Source: CBDCMJ01 sp965224325
GTDB lineage: Bacteria > Chloroflexota > Dehalococcoidia > Lucifugimonadales > UBA3495
NCBI GenBank assembly: GCA_965224325.1
Contig: CBDCYT010000002.1
Coordinates: 78,150-142,149, forward strand
Direction: 5' to 3'
Length of the DNA stretch: 64,000 nt
The notes under the pieces: model-generated
The model's input: only the letters and a program-made list of their open reading frames with translations
Databases searched by the model: none
What the model was told of the DNA's origin: nothing
Translations under genes and position numbers: made by a program
Shown here: piece after piece, positions 35,611 to 45,258 of the stretch
How positions within the stretch are numbered: the first letter of the stretch is position 1
Layout: every line of letters starts with the position of its first letter

Positions 35611-36246
35611 ATGCCCGATTTGTCGTTGGAGCACCGGTTCCACGCCCTGGGATACCCGTTGGTGGCAGGGGTGGACGAGGCTGGGCGGGGTCCTCTGGCC
35701 GGCCCTGTGGTCTCCGCCGCGGTAATCCTACCGCCAGGTCTCACCGGATTTGAGCCTTGGTTGGACCTCTTGGACGACAGTAAGGTCTTGTCAGCTGCCC
35801 AACGGGAACGGGCTGCGGAGGCGGTCCGAAGAAACGCCTTGGCAGTGGGCTTAGGGCAGGTGACTCCTCAGGAGATTGATCAGATGGGCATCGGCCAAGC
35901 GGCCATCCAAGCGATGATGCTGGCGGTAGCCGATTTGCCGGTGAAGCCTAACTACCTCTTGCTGGACTATGTTCCTTTGCGTGAATGTGCATTGCCCTTT
36001 CAATCGATCGTCCGGGGCGATGGTCTAAGTTACTCCATTGCGGCGGCTTCCAACGTGGCCAAGGTAACTCGCGACCGCTGGATGCGAGAAGCGGATGCAC
36101 TGTTTCCGGGCTATCTCTTCGCTCAGAACAAAGGCTATCCCACAGTCCAGCACCGCTCCCGGCTCCGGCAACTGGGCCCATGCAGCATCCACCGGCGGTC
36201 CTTCGCTCCGGTGCGGGACGCGGCGCGGCTTTGGGGCACGGAGTAA
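35611..36246 (+). CDS. rnhB: Ribonuclease HII
   Basis: The 211-residue protein carries the RNase HII N-terminal motif VAGVDEAGRGPLAGPVVSAAV with the Asp and Glu metal ligands, LLDDSKVLSAAQRE, and the later IVRGDGLSYSIAAASNVAKVTRDRWM. The third acidic residue appears in LLLDYVPL. It cleaves RNA in RNA-DNA hybrids, including single ribonucleotides. I start at 35611 (MPDLSLEHRF), 7 bp after mnmA; a longer reading from 35560 would overlap mnmA and adds nothing family-like. Confidence 0.92.
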   Translation: MPDLSLEHRFHALGYPLVAGVDEAGRGPLAGPVVSAAVILPPGLTGFEPWLDLLDDSKVLSAAQRERAAEAVRRNALAVGLGQVTPQEIDQMGIGQAAIQAMMLAVADLPVKPNYLLLDYVPLRECALPFQSIVRGDGLSYSIAAASNVAKVTRDRWMREADALFPGYLFAQNKGYPTVQHRSRLRQLGPCSIHRRSFAPVRDAARLWGTE

Positions 36247-36247
36247 T

Positions 36248-36622
36248 ATGCCTACTGCACGCGCCAGGCTGGGTGCTTGGGGAGAACGAATGGCGGGGCG
36301 GTTCCTCCAAGACCGGGGGTACCGGATAGTGGCCACCAACTACCGGTGTGCCTATGGGGAAGTGGACATAGTGGCCCAGGACGATGAGGAACTGGTATTC
36401 GTGGAGGTCCGCACTCGCCGCGTTGGCAATTATGGCGCGCCTGAGGAATCCCTGTCTAAGCTCAAATTACGCCGGTTGCTGGCCACCTGCCAGGACTATG
36501 CTCACCGGTGGGCCGGCGCTGACGACCAGTGGCGGATAGACCTAATATCGGTTTACCTTGAGCCGGGGTGGGGCCGCCGGCTCCAGCACATCAATCACCT
36601 GCGTCACGTAACGCCTCAATAG
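36248..36622 (+). CDS. YraN / UPF0102 family protein
   Basis: The 124-residue protein is a typical UPF0102 member: GAWGERMAGRFLQDRGYRIVATNYRC, then AYGEVDIVAQDDEELVFVEVRTRR, a nuclease-like (PD-(D/E)xK fold) pattern, and LSKLKLRRLLATCQDYAHRW. The function is not established, though the fold suggests DNA or RNA processing. It starts 1 bp after rnhB, and rnhB-yraN adjacency is widespread. Confidence 0.9.
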   Translation: MPTARARLGAWGERMAGRFLQDRGYRIVATNYRCAYGEVDIVAQDDEELVFVEVRTRRVGNYGAPEESLSKLKLRRLLATCQDYAHRWAGADDQWRIDLISVYLEPGWGRRLQHINHLRHVTPQ

Positions 36623-36788
36623 TTCCCAAGTAGAGCGGCGATTCCCCCTCCGGCTTCACCCCTTGCGCCGATAGACCTGCGCCATGCTTTTGGCTTACCG
36701 GGATTCCAGTAATCCGGCAAGTAGTCAGCCACGTTAAAAATAGCAGCACGAACAAGATTCCAGCGACCAAGCAGCCATACCTAAGCAA
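36591..36788 (-). CDS. Possible small membrane protein
   Basis: A 65-residue minus-strand ORF starts at a TTG (36788) with AGGAG 5 bp upstream and encodes a hydrophobic LVAGILFVLLFLTWLTT segment, then a polar tail. It overlaps the yraN end by 32 bp on the opposite strand. The good ribosome site and membrane segment are the only support; no family is recognised. The rest of the 36623-37020 gap shows nothing else. Confidence 0.3.
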   Translation of the reverse strand: MLRYGCLVAGILFVLLFLTWLTTCRITGIPVSQKHGAGLSAQGVKPEGESPLYLGTIEALRDAGD

Positions 36789-37020
36789 ATGGACTCCTCG
36801 CTAAGACCGGACATTCCGGCGCAGGTCTCAGCCCGCAATATTGAGGATACCACTCAGCACTAGTTCGTGCTGTGGATGTATCACCATGTGACGTTGATTA
36901 TTGCTGATACCGCCCGGGGCTAGGTTCATCTTATGAATCCATCGCCGTTTGACGTTCTTTGATATTCCGGGCCTCGGCTGTTACGCTCAGCAGTAACAGG
37001 CTACAACTTGGAGCTTAGCA

Positions 37021-38145
37021 GTGACCACTCGCACTACAGACGTAATTATTGTTGGCGGCGGGATCGTGGGATGCCTGACGGCTTACCTGCTGGCCCGGCA
37101 AGGCCTACGTGTAACCCTATTGGAGAAAGACGCTACAGGTAGTCATGCTTCCGGCTTCGCCTTTGGGGAAATGGGACCCTTGGAGGGCGCGGGCATACCG
37201 GACCCTCTATTGGAATTTAGCCTATGGTGCTTGGAGCGGCAGCGCGATCTGGCCGGCGAGCTAGGGGATGCCTCCGGCGTCGACTATCAGTTGCGGTTCT
37301 GCGAAAGTCTGAAACTGGCCTTTGATCAAGCGGCTGTTGACGCCTATGCGGAAGGCTTGAGTTGGCAACAGCAAGTCAGTGCTTTCCAGGTGCAATGGCT
37401 GGATCCCGCCGAGGTAGTGAAGGTCGAACCCATGGCCAACCCACATTGCTTGGGGGCGCTATACGTCCAGGGTGTTGGGTCTCTGGAACCTTATCGCTAT
37501 GGATTGGCTGCCGCCCAAGCCGGAGAACGCTTCGGAGTAGATATTGTGCTGCGCCGGGCCACCGGCCTTATCTCGCAAGGCAACCGGTGCCTAGGAGTTT
37601 CTTTCGAGGGAGGCCAGCTTGAAGCCGGCGCCGTAGTGCTGACCATGGGACCCTGGGCCGGCCCGGCGTCCTCTTGGTGCGGGGTGCCTATACCGGTGAG
37701 CCCCCTCAAGGGGCAGATCCTACGATTAGACCACAGAGGCCCTCCCATAAATACTTCTATGTACTGGAACGGGAGCTACGTGGTCACCAAACCCGACGGA
37801 TTGACCTGGGCAGGCACCACAGAAGAACATGTGGGGTTCGACGAGGAACCCACCCCCGAAGCGCGGGATAGCATTATGAGTGATTTGCTGCGGATCGCCC
37901 CGGCGATATCCGACGCTCAACTGGTGCGTCAGACAGCCTGCTTGCGGCCGTTCTCCAGCGACGGGATGCCCATCGTGGGGAAAGTGCCAGGCTGGGAGAA
38001 TCTCTTGATAGGCACCGGCGCCGGGCGGAAGGGGATTTTATGGAGCACCGGCATGAGCTACGGTTTATCCGACTTGGTGCTCGGGCGCAGCTCCCAGGTT
38101 CCCGGCCTGGAACATTTGGACCCAGGCCGGTTCAACGAAGATTGA
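37021..38145 (+). CDS. FAD-dependent amine/D-amino-acid oxidoreductase (DAO family)
   Basis: The 374-residue protein begins with the FAD motif VIIVGGGIVGCLTAYLLARQG and ends with a typical DAO C-terminus (FSSDGMPIVGKVPGWENLLIGTGAGRKGILWSTGMSYGLSDLVLG). Central stretches SPLKGQILRLD and GAVVLTMGPWAG match the glycine oxidase/DadA group. It oxidises an amine or amino acid with FAD; the substrate is unknown. GTG at 37021 has GGAG upstream. It is a single gene in this context. Confidence 0.9.
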   Translation: MTTRTTDVIIVGGGIVGCLTAYLLARQGLRVTLLEKDATGSHASGFAFGEMGPLEGAGIPDPLLEFSLWCLERQRDLAGELGDASGVDYQLRFCESLKLAFDQAAVDAYAEGLSWQQQVSAFQVQWLDPAEVVKVEPMANPHCLGALYVQGVGSLEPYRYGLAAAQAGERFGVDIVLRRATGLISQGNRCLGVSFEGGQLEAGAVVLTMGPWAGPASSWCGVPIPVSPLKGQILRLDHRGPPINTSMYWNGSYVVTKPDGLTWAGTTEEHVGFDEEPTPEARDSIMSDLLRIAPAISDAQLVRQTACLRPFSSDGMPIVGKVPGWENLLIGTGAGRKGILWSTGMSYGLSDLVLGRSSQVPGLEHLDPGRFNED

Positions 38146-38378
38146 ACGTGCCGGTTCTCCGTTCTTTGGGACCCCCGGGGGGCGCCTACGTAACGTCGTG
38201 GCCCTTTCTTGCCTTGGAACGCCCGGAACGGGCCATGGCTGTGCTCAGACAGGGAGAAATGAAGGGGTGCCCATTATGACGGTGTGCCCGTTGATGATGA
38301 GAGCATTGGCGGGCTTAGGGCAGCTTCGTCGAACCACCTTTTGAAGTGACCCTTAGGAATCGGATCGAGGCGCCGGAG

Positions 38379-39068
38379 TCACGCCAATATCTTCCGCGCG
38401 ATCAACAGCCCCTCCTCTTGGGCTACCTGCATGGCGAAGGGGAAGCGGTTGAACTGCAAGGCCAGGTCCACATCTTGGGGATGAAACTGAGGTTGGGCGT
38501 CGTCATAGAATTTCTGAGTCTGGCCCCCGGCCATGACCAGGCTTCGGACCGCGGCCGGGTCAGGCTTTCGCCCCTCCAGCAAGTTGCGCAGGTACAGAGC
38601 GCAATGCTCGTCTTCGTCAGACCTGAAGGCTGCCCGGTCTCCCATCGCAATGATGGAGACCAACGCGGGACGTATTTGTAGTATCGCCTGCACAGTAGCT
38701 TCTGCCACCACGAATGAGCCGAGAAATATGGTCTCGGCCTTGGTGGCCGCTGCGGCGCCCATGGTTCCGGCGCGGGTAGACTGCACGATGGTTTTACCGG
38801 TCACGTCCGCCTGAGAAATCTCATGGGGCGAGTTGCCCAAGTCAAAGCCGGGAGGCCGCTTGCCGTCCACCTCCCCTATTAACAGGTCCCCCACGCCCCG
38901 TCGATGCAATTCCATGGCCTCTTCCACTTCGGCCACCAGCACAATGTGGTCAGCGCCCCGGTCAAAGGCGATGGCGGCCGTGGTAAACGCCCGGAACACG
39001 TCGATGATGACGACAACGCCTTCGGCTTCGCTGGCGTCCTGAGCCAAGCTGCCTAATCGTATTTCCAT
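38379..39068 (-). CDS. comB: 2-phosphosulfolactate phosphatase-like protein (ComB family)
   Basis: The 229-residue protein matches ComB: VVVIIDVFRAFTTAAIAFDRGADHIVLVAEVEEAMEL at the N-terminus, IGEVDGKRPPGFDLGNSPHEI, and GKTIVQSTRAGTMGAAAATKAETIFLGSF. ComB removes phosphate from 2-phosphosulfolactate in coenzyme M-type or sulfolactate metabolism; in non-methanogens the true substrate is often unclear. ATG at 39068 is chosen because GGAG lies 5 bp upstream; a reading from 39134 adds 22 non-conserved residues. Confidence 0.85.
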   Translation of the reverse strand: MEIRLGSLAQDASEAEGVVVIIDVFRAFTTAAIAFDRGADHIVLVAEVEEAMELHRRGVGDLLIGEVDGKRPPGFDLGNSPHEISQADVTGKTIVQSTRAGTMGAAAATKAETIFLGSFVVAEATVQAILQIRPALVSIIAMGDRAAFRSDEDEHCALYLRNLLEGRKPDPAAVRSLVMAGGQTQKFYDDAQPQFHPQDVDLALQFNRFPFAMQVAQEEGLLIARKILA

Positions 39069-39117
39069 GAGAGCTCCCTGGAAGGACGTTTGCGGGGATG
39101 GACCTTGATTAGTCCTC

Positions 39118-39456
39118 TTATCGGTAACGGTCACCCACCCTTTCGCCGCGATGGCCCCACCGGTGGGTTAGTACTCGAAAAGGCAACCAAGGAGGTCTTT
39201 GGTGAATCCCGCGCTCGGCGCAGTGGCCTTTAACAGGATCCTCGATAGCGTTGTCGAGTATGTGCCAAAGGATGAATATCCAGGCCTCACCGTGTCCGAG
39301 CTTTTCGTTCAGCCTTCGGTTTAGTCTTGTCAGTAGGCGGATCGCGAGATCCGGTGCGCCGGGATAAAACCGGACTTTCTTCCCCATGGTTTTCAGCTTG
39401 GATACGGAGAATGTATCCGTAAGGAGTTCGGGGTTAACACCTAGCAACTCGTTCAA
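39118..39456 (-). pseudogene. Unrecognised ORF, probably a gene fragment
   Basis: The minus strand encodes 112 residues (GAPDLAIRLLTRLNRRLNEK and GEAWIFILWHILDNAIED within) with protein-like composition. The frame stays open another 30 or so codons upstream with no start codon, ending at a TAA near 39,560. It has only a TTG start without a ribosome site, so I read it as a fragment of a lost gene. No family is recognised. The rest of the 39069-39679 interval is empty. Confidence 0.35.
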
Positions 39457-39679
39457 GCAGGAGACGGTATGGTCCCAGCCGTTCCCGACGGCGGCGCCGG
39501 CGTCCCGGCTCCAACAAAGTTCCGGCCCGACCTTTGGGTCACTACCGGTTGGTTAGCGGCGTCGGGGCACGAGGTGCCGTCCCAATCCCAGACCGTGAAG
39601 GCTACGCCTTGACCCCCAATCCCGCCATGCTAGCGATGACGAGATTGGGGTGTAGGCCGTGAGAACGTGAAGAAGGCGC

Positions 39680-40631
39680 TTAGCCTGTGCGTATCAGTTT
39701 TTGCAGAGAGCGGACCTCCCGGGGAGGTGTCAACTTGCTGCCGGTGTGGGTCCAGGACACCTCGGCTACGTAGATATCGCCCCGAGAGTCGATACAGACC
39801 CCATGGGGAGCGATGAAAGTACCGGGTTGTTCTCCTTCGGGCACGTCGCCCAACTTGGCCAAAGTGTTGCCGCTTACATCCATGATCGTGATTCTGGGCC
39901 CCAGTCCGGCAGCCTGGGCATTGGGACCTATGGCAACGCCCAACTCGCCCACGTAGACCCTCTGATCACCTGCCTGATCGATATATAGGCCGCAGGGACG
40001 GGCCATGTTATTCCATTGGGTCTCGAACTTTCCGTTTCGGTCGAACACTTGGATCCGTTGATTTTCCCGGTCGGCGACATACACCCAGCCATCTTTGTCA
40101 GTGGCAACATTGTGGGCGATATTGAACTGGCCTGGGCCGGTGCCCGACTCTCCCCAGGAAAACAGCAGCTTCCCATCGGGGGAATACTTGTGCACCCGGG
40201 CGTTCCCGTAGCCGTCGGACACGTAAAAGTCGCCGTTGTCCGGGTCTAAAGCAACGTGGGTGCATCGATTGAAGGGGTCGCCGCTCATAAAGGGGGCCGG
40301 ATGGCCGCTGACGCCAAGAGTGAACAACACCTTGCCGTCCAGGGTGCACTTGCGGACGGTGTGGTCTCCGTCGTCGGTGCAAAAGATGGTGTCGTCGGGT
40401 CCCCATGGTTATGCCGTGAGCCCGGGGGTAGTCACCCTCCCCCCAGGAACGCAGGAAGTTGCCGTTCTTGTCAAAGACGATCATCGGGTGGTCGCCACGG
40501 TTGAAAACGTAGACGTTGTCATTGGAGTCCACCCCAACTGCGGCGCACTCTTTATACAACCAACCCTCGGGCAGATTACCCCACCCCTCCGCAACCTCAT
40601 AGGTATAGCTTGCCGTGCCTAATGCAACCAT
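39680..40631 (-). pseudogene. NHL-repeat protein interrupted by a frameshift
   Basis: The N-terminal part (from ATG at 40631, GAGGTG upstream) reads GTASYTYEVAEGWGNLPEGW and NHL blades (AAVGVDSNDNVYVFNRGDHP). It loses frame after AHGITMG. The continuation is in another frame: PDDTIFCTDDGDHTVRK, then THVALDPDNGDFYVSDGYGNARVHKY, HNVATDKDGWVYVADRENQRIQVF and a C-terminal ICIDSRGDIYVAE-like blade. The shift is at CCCC 40401-40404 (GGGG on the coding strand): one base fewer restores a single protein of about 317 residues. It may be a true pseudogene or a sequencing error. Confidence 0.8.
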
Positions 40632-40779
40632 GTATTCACCTCGACCGGGGAATTTGAGACCGCTGAATTTCAGGCTGTTGATTTCAGGCTGTTGATTTGA
40701 AGATTTTAGCATTGGTTGAACTCTAAACCTAGTGCCCCTAAAATTGTGGAGCACGTGAACTCTGAGAGCAGGAGGAGCT

Positions 40780-41493
40780 ATGACGCAGGCTCAGGCCCAA
40801 ACGCAAGATGGAAGGCGAGACTTCGTCAAGCACTCCTTCTTCAAGGTATTCCCGGAATGGCGGCGGCTGTCCACGACAGATCGAGAGCACAGCAAGCGCC
40901 AGTTCGCCGAGGTAGTGGCGGAGTTTACCGGCCACATGGTCTTGGGCAGCTACAGTCTGGTGGGGACCCGTGCGGAAACAGACTTCATGCTGTGGCAAAT
41001 CAGTCCCTCGTTGGAGGCGATCAACCAGCTCCAGGCCCAGGTCAATCGCACCGAGTTGGGAGCATACCTGGACACTCCCTACTCCTATCTATCTATGACC
41101 CGCCGTTCACCCTATGTTGACCAGCACCAGCATGAAGGACAGGAGGGCGTCGCCGCGACTATGCGCATCATCGGCCGCAAGTACCTGTTCATCTATCCTT
41201 TCGTCAAGACTCACGAATGGTACCAGTTGACCAGGGAAGAAAGGCAGCTGCTAATGAACGAGCACTTTGTCATAGGCCACAAGTATCCCGACGTTAAGAT
41301 TAGCACCGCTTACTCTTTTGGCCTCGACGACCAAGAGTTCGTGTTGGGCTTTGAATCAGACGACCCTGGCAACTTCTTGGACTTGGTAGAGGAGTTGCGC
41401 GGGTCAAAAGTGCGGCCCTATACCCTGCGGGACACACCGATATTTACCTGCGTCAACAAGACTTTGAGGGCCTGCCTGGACGATTTGGGGTGA
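40780..41493 (+). CDS. hemQ: Chlorite-dismutase-family heme protein (HemQ/coproheme decarboxylase-like)
   Basis: The 237-residue protein fits the chlorite dismutase/HemQ family: DFMLWQISPSLEAINQLQAQVN, the KYLFIYPFVKTHEWYQLTREERQLLMNEH core, the heme-ligand region IGHKYPDVKISTAYSFGLDDQEFVLGFESDDP with the proximal His, and the end LRGSKVRPYTLRDTPIFTC. HemQ decarboxylates coproheme to heme b in the coproporphyrin-dependent pathway of monoderm bacteria; the YPFVKTHEWY tyrosine fits the substrate-radical position of HemQ. Other family members detoxify chlorite or have no known role. ATG at 40780 has GGAGGAG upstream. Confidence 0.85.
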   Translation: MTQAQAQTQDGRRDFVKHSFFKVFPEWRRLSTTDREHSKRQFAEVVAEFTGHMVLGSYSLVGTRAETDFMLWQISPSLEAINQLQAQVNRTELGAYLDTPYSYLSMTRRSPYVDQHQHEGQEGVAATMRIIGRKYLFIYPFVKTHEWYQLTREERQLLMNEHFVIGHKYPDVKISTAYSFGLDDQEFVLGFESDDPGNFLDLVEELRGSKVRPYTLRDTPIFTCVNKTLRACLDDLG

Positions 41494-41722
41494 GTGGCCC
41501 GCCGCCCTATAAGTCCTCGAGAAATCCAGACTTGGGTGCTTCCTGAGCCGGCTGCGTATGGGAACTGCACGCTGTCCGCTCTATATCCTGGCTTAGGTCG
41601 AGGTGCAACGTGAGCACAAGGATTGCCCTCTTTAACCACCGCGGAAGTAGTCAAGCTTGTGTTTGATGTCGCTTTCTTGTGTCCGACGTCGTTTTAATGC
41701 AGAGATGACTTCGAAATTGAAA

Positions 41723-41750
41723 AGAGCCCTCGCCAAATAGCGGGGGCTCT
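41723..41750. terminator. Bidirectional terminator between hemQ-like and aconitase genes
   Basis: AGAGCCCTCGC (41723-41733) pairs with GCGGGGGCTCT (41740-41750) with one mismatch. On the minus strand it is followed by TTTTC, so it most clearly ends the aconitase transcript; on the plus strand CTTGTTT follows. Confidence 0.75.
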
Positions 41751-41780
41751 CTTGTTTAGTGGCCCTATGTTGATAGTTGA

Positions 41781-44069
41781 CTAGCGGCTGCCCGCTCCCT
41801 CCTGATTTTTCATGTGGTTCATAGCGGACCCCGCCTTAAACCATGCGATCTGACCCGGATTCAAGGTATGGCGCAGTTGTATAGTCTCCTCGGTCCCGTC
41901 ACCGTGCTTCAAGATGCATTCCACCGGCCGGCCCGGAGCCAGGTTTGCCAGTCCTACGAGGCTGATACGGTCGTCCTCAAGGACTCGGTCATAGTCGCCG
42001 GGGTCCTCGAAAGTTAACGGTAGCAGCCCTTGCTTTTTGAGGTTTGCTTCGTGGATGCGGGCAAAGCTGCGCGTAATAATGGCCGCGGCGCCCAACAAGC
42101 GAGGCGACATGGCGGCATGTTCCCGGCTGCTCCCTTCCCCGTAGTTCTGGTCGCCTATGGCGACCCAGCGGAGGCCCTGGGCTTTGTAACCGCGGGCCAC
42201 CTGGGGGGTGGGGAGAGTCTCTTCCCCGGAAAGTTGGTCTTTGCTGGTCCCGGGTTCGCTGGTGAAGGCGTTGTCGGCCCCCAGGAACATGTTGTCACTC
42301 AAATTGTTCAGATGTCCGCGGAACCGTAGCCACGGCCCGGCGGGAGAGATGTGGTCCGTGGTGCATTTGCCCTGTGCTTTTACCAACACGGGAACGTCCT
42401 GGAAGTCTTCACCGTCCCAGGCAAGCCAGGGCTCCAATGCCTCAAGGCGACTGCTGGTGGGGTCCACTGTGACGTCCACACTCTGGCCGGCTTCCGCAGG
42501 GGCTACGTAACCTGACACGCCGGAATCGAATCCTCCTAGGGGCGTTTCAGGAGCCGGTTTGGGCGGCTCCAGGTTGAACTCTTTGCCGTCGGCGCCCACC
42601 AAGCTATCAGTCAAGGGATTGAAAGATAGCCTGCCTGCCAGTCCCATGGCCAGCGCCAACTCTGGGCTGGCTATGAAGTTCATGGTCTCGGCATTGCCGT
42701 CGTTACGCCGCGGAAAGTTGCGGTTGTAAGAGGAAATGATGGAGTTAGGCTCCCCCTTGTCCGCTCCTTCCCGGCGCCACTGGCCGATGCAGGGACCGCA
42801 GGCGTTGGCCAACACGGTTGCTCCGACCTGTTCCAGGACCTCCTGTTGGCCGTCCCGGGCTATGGTGGCCCGCACCTGCTCGGAGCCGGGAGTCACCAGG
42901 AAGGAAGAGGACATGCCAATACCGTGGGCTGCAGCCTGAGAGGCCACGTCCGCACATCGGCTCATGTCCTCGTAGGATGAGTTGGTGCAACTGCCGACTA
43001 AGACCACGTCCACAGGGTCCGGAAAATTGTTCTCCTTAGCCTCTTTTGCCAGAGCGGATATGGGCCGGGCCCGGTCGGGGGAATGAGGGCCGGTTATTTG
43101 GGGTTCCAGCTTAGAGAGGTCTATTTCGATCACTCGGTCAAAGAATTGGGCGGGGTCCTTTTCCACTTCCGGGTCAGCGGTCAGCAGATGGCGGTGGCGG
43201 CTGGCTAGCTCAGCCAACCCTTCTCTGCGGGTGGCCTTCAAGTAGGTTGCCATGCGCTCATCGTAGGGAAATACGTCGCCGGTCGCGCCGAGTTCGGCCC
43301 CCATGTTAGTAGCGGTCGCTTTACCGGTGCAACTGATGGACTGAGCTCCCGGTCCAAAGTACTCGATGATGGCGTTGGTGCCGCCGGCCACAGTCAAAAC
43401 TCCGGCCAAATAGATAATCACGTCCTTGGGTGCGGTCCAACCCCGAAGCTCCCCGGTAAGGTGGACCCCAATCAAGGTCGGATACTTTACCTCCCAGGGC
43501 AGGCCGGCCATCACGTCGGCCGCGTCGGCGCCGCCCACGCCGATGGCCAACATTCCCAAACCGCCGGCGTTGGGTGTGTGGGAATCGGTCCCAATGATGA
43601 GCCCCCCGGGAAAGGCGTAGTTTTCCAGCACTACTTGATGGATGATGCCGCTGCCCGGCTTCCAAAAACCGATGCCGTATTTCTGACAGGCTGATTCCAG
43701 GAAGCGGTAAACCTCGTTGCTTTCGTTGAGCGCGTCCTGCAAGTCCGGAGACGCTCCCACCCGGGCCTGGATCAGGTGGTCGCAGTGGACCGTAGTCGGG
43801 ACGGCGGTCTGGGCCCTTCCCGACTGCATGAACTGAAGGATGGCCATCTGACCGGTTACGTCTTGGTGGGCAACGCGGTCGGGGTTTAACATGATGTAGC
43901 TGTCCCCCGGAAGCAGTTCGGCCTCCGCGGGGTCGTCCAGATGGCCCAGCAGCAACTTTTCGGCAAGTGTCAAAGGCCGGTTGAGGCGAGAGCGAACGGT
44001 TTGCAGGTTATGCTCCATTTTTTGATAAGCAGAGGCTACGAATTCGGGGGTCGAGTCTATGACGTTCAT
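41781..44069 (-). CDS. acn: Aconitate hydratase (mitochondrial type)
   Basis: The 762-residue protein matches the mitochondrial-type aconitase group. The N-terminal domains show TTVHCDHLIQAR, FPGGLIIGTDSHTPNAGGLGMLAIGVGGADAADVMAG, the [4Fe-4S] cysteines in LVGSCTNSSYEDM (about 358) and ANACGPCIGQW (about 425), and the swivel domain with YGEGSSREHAAMSPRLLGA near 660. It interconverts citrate and isocitrate in the TCA cycle. ATG at 44069 has AGGAG 9 bp upstream. The ferredoxin gene upstream on the same strand is separated from it by a terminator. Confidence 0.96.
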   Translation of the reverse strand: MNVIDSTPEFVASAYQKMEHNLQTVRSRLNRPLTLAEKLLLGHLDDPAEAELLPGDSYIMLNPDRVAHQDVTGQMAILQFMQSGRAQTAVPTTVHCDHLIQARVGASPDLQDALNESNEVYRFLESACQKYGIGFWKPGSGIIHQVVLENYAFPGGLIIGTDSHTPNAGGLGMLAIGVGGADAADVMAGLPWEVKYPTLIGVHLTGELRGWTAPKDVIIYLAGVLTVAGGTNAIIEYFGPGAQSISCTGKATATNMGAELGATGDVFPYDERMATYLKATRREGLAELASRHRHLLTADPEVEKDPAQFFDRVIEIDLSKLEPQITGPHSPDRARPISALAKEAKENNFPDPVDVVLVGSCTNSSYEDMSRCADVASQAAAHGIGMSSSFLVTPGSEQVRATIARDGQQEVLEQVGATVLANACGPCIGQWRREGADKGEPNSIISSYNRNFPRRNDGNAETMNFIASPELALAMGLAGRLSFNPLTDSLVGADGKEFNLEPPKPAPETPLGGFDSGVSGYVAPAEAGQSVDVTVDPTSSRLEALEPWLAWDGEDFQDVPVLVKAQGKCTTDHISPAGPWLRFRGHLNNLSDNMFLGADNAFTSEPGTSKDQLSGEETLPTPQVARGYKAQGLRWVAIGDQNYGEGSSREHAAMSPRLLGAAAIITRSFARIHEANLKKQGLLPLTFEDPGDYDRVLEDDRISLVGLANLAPGRPVECILKHGDGTEETIQLRHTLNPGQIAWFKAGSAMNHMKNQEGAGSR

Positions 44070-44234
44070 GAATTCGGCTCCTATTCTGACATTACGGGTT
44101 GGTTGGTACCCCGGACCGGGCTTCGGGATCGCGCTTTATGAAGCGGCAGTGGAGATCGCGCCTCCCACTACACCATCATTTTTCAGTGCCAAGAGCAACC
44201 GGTTCTGCTCCTAGTCCGCTGCGCTAACACATTA

Positions 44235-44269
44235 GAAAACCTTTAAAGGGTGTTCCTTTAAAGGTTTTC
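44235..44269 (-). terminator. Intrinsic terminator downstream of the ferredoxin gene
   Basis: GAAAACCTTTAAAGG (44235-44249) and its perfect complement (44255-44269) form a 15-bp stem with a 5-nt loop; the minus-strand reading ends in TTTTC. It separates the ferredoxin gene from aconitase. Confidence 0.8.
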
Positions 44270-44324
44270 GGCCAAGGGTTGCTTTGGCGACGTCGCCTTG
44301 GACGGCGGCGATCCTGGGTACGCC

Positions 44325-44594
44325 TTATTTCCGCTTCAAGTCTGCCGGGTCGTTGTTCTTGAAGTAATCGTAGTTCAATGGAATATACGGCGCAAACTGG
44401 GGAGGAGTGGCGTCCTCAGCGAAGATTGCCGTAACTGGGCACACCGGTTCGCATGCTGCGCAGTCGATGCACTCATCGGGACTGATGTAATACATGTCGT
44501 CTTGGTCCCGAGTGTAGATGCAGTCCACGGGGCACACGTCCACGCAGGCCGAGTCCTTCACACCCACGCAGGGCTCGGTAATAATGTAGGTCAT
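44325..44594 (-). CDS. 7Fe-type ferredoxin ([3Fe-4S]/[4Fe-4S])
   Basis: The 89-residue protein has a first cluster motif CVGVKDSACVDVCPVDCIY, where the second cysteine spacing is widened (C-x7-C-x3-CP), as in FdxA-type seven-iron ferredoxins. The second motif is DECIDCAACEPVCPVTAIF. The C-terminal extension (PQFAPYIPLNYDYF) is also typical. It is a small soluble electron carrier; the redox partner is unknown. The start ATG has a GGTGAAG box upstream, and a strong hairpin follows the gene. Confidence 0.92.
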   Translation of the reverse strand: MTYIITEPCVGVKDSACVDVCPVDCIYTRDQDDMYYISPDECIDCAACEPVCPVTAIFAEDATPPQFAPYIPLNYDYFKNNDPADLKRK

Positions 44595-45258
44595 TCTTCA
44601 CCGTTCCTCTGAAATCACGTGTAGGGGTCTTGATTAATCTGGAGCGCTCAGGCGTGAGTGCCTAGCCTTAAAATTATAACACAGCAGGGATTGTTTGCAA
44701 TAATTGTCGGGAGCACGGCAGGGTCTTTGAATTGTCTGCCGCCCGTCATACCCGCCCCTCACCCGTCTTTTCCGCGAAAGCGGGAATCCATACGTTCTTG
44801 ATGTTGGACTGCCATTGGACAAGCCCAAAGTGCATGGGGAAATAGGGGCTGTCGCGAAAACTAAAAGACCCTGGGAGCACGGCAGGGCAAACGCTATTCA
44901 AAGCAACCCTTTCGCCACTTCGCTGAAAGGCAGAGTCCGGAAGCCCATCAGAGACTGCCGCGTTGGCGGACCGCCCCCAGGACTGGCCGCCCCAAGTTGT
45001 GCAACCGTTTCCGGAAGGAGGGATGAGGAGGAGCGATGTGCTCAAAATGGAACAGCCTTAGGGTACAGCTATACACACTCTGAGCTAAAGGGGGCCACGG
45101 GAATAGCTGCTCGCCCGGACCGCGCACGCGCCTTGAGTGTTGGATCGGCAAGGAGGAGTTTAGTGTGATGACCCAGCCCCAAATTAGCCGACTCCAACTC
45201 TTTACAGAGGGTGGCCCATTTGGCGGGACGAGCGCAGACGCATCTACGGTAGCTAGAC
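44595..45258. other. Gene-free stretch with repeat fragments
   Basis: About 660 bp without a supportable gene. It contains a decayed CATTCCCG-family repeat (CCGCGAAAGCGGGAATCCAT near 44770-44790) and two copies of GGGAGCACGGCAGGG (about 44,711 and 44,874). Confidence 0.5.

Noticed and set aside
44746..45168. ORFs on both strands in the stretch after the ferredoxin gene
   Set aside because: One reads through a CATTCCCG-type repeat (WIPAFAEKTGEGRV is the typical artefact) and neither has a ribosome site or family features.
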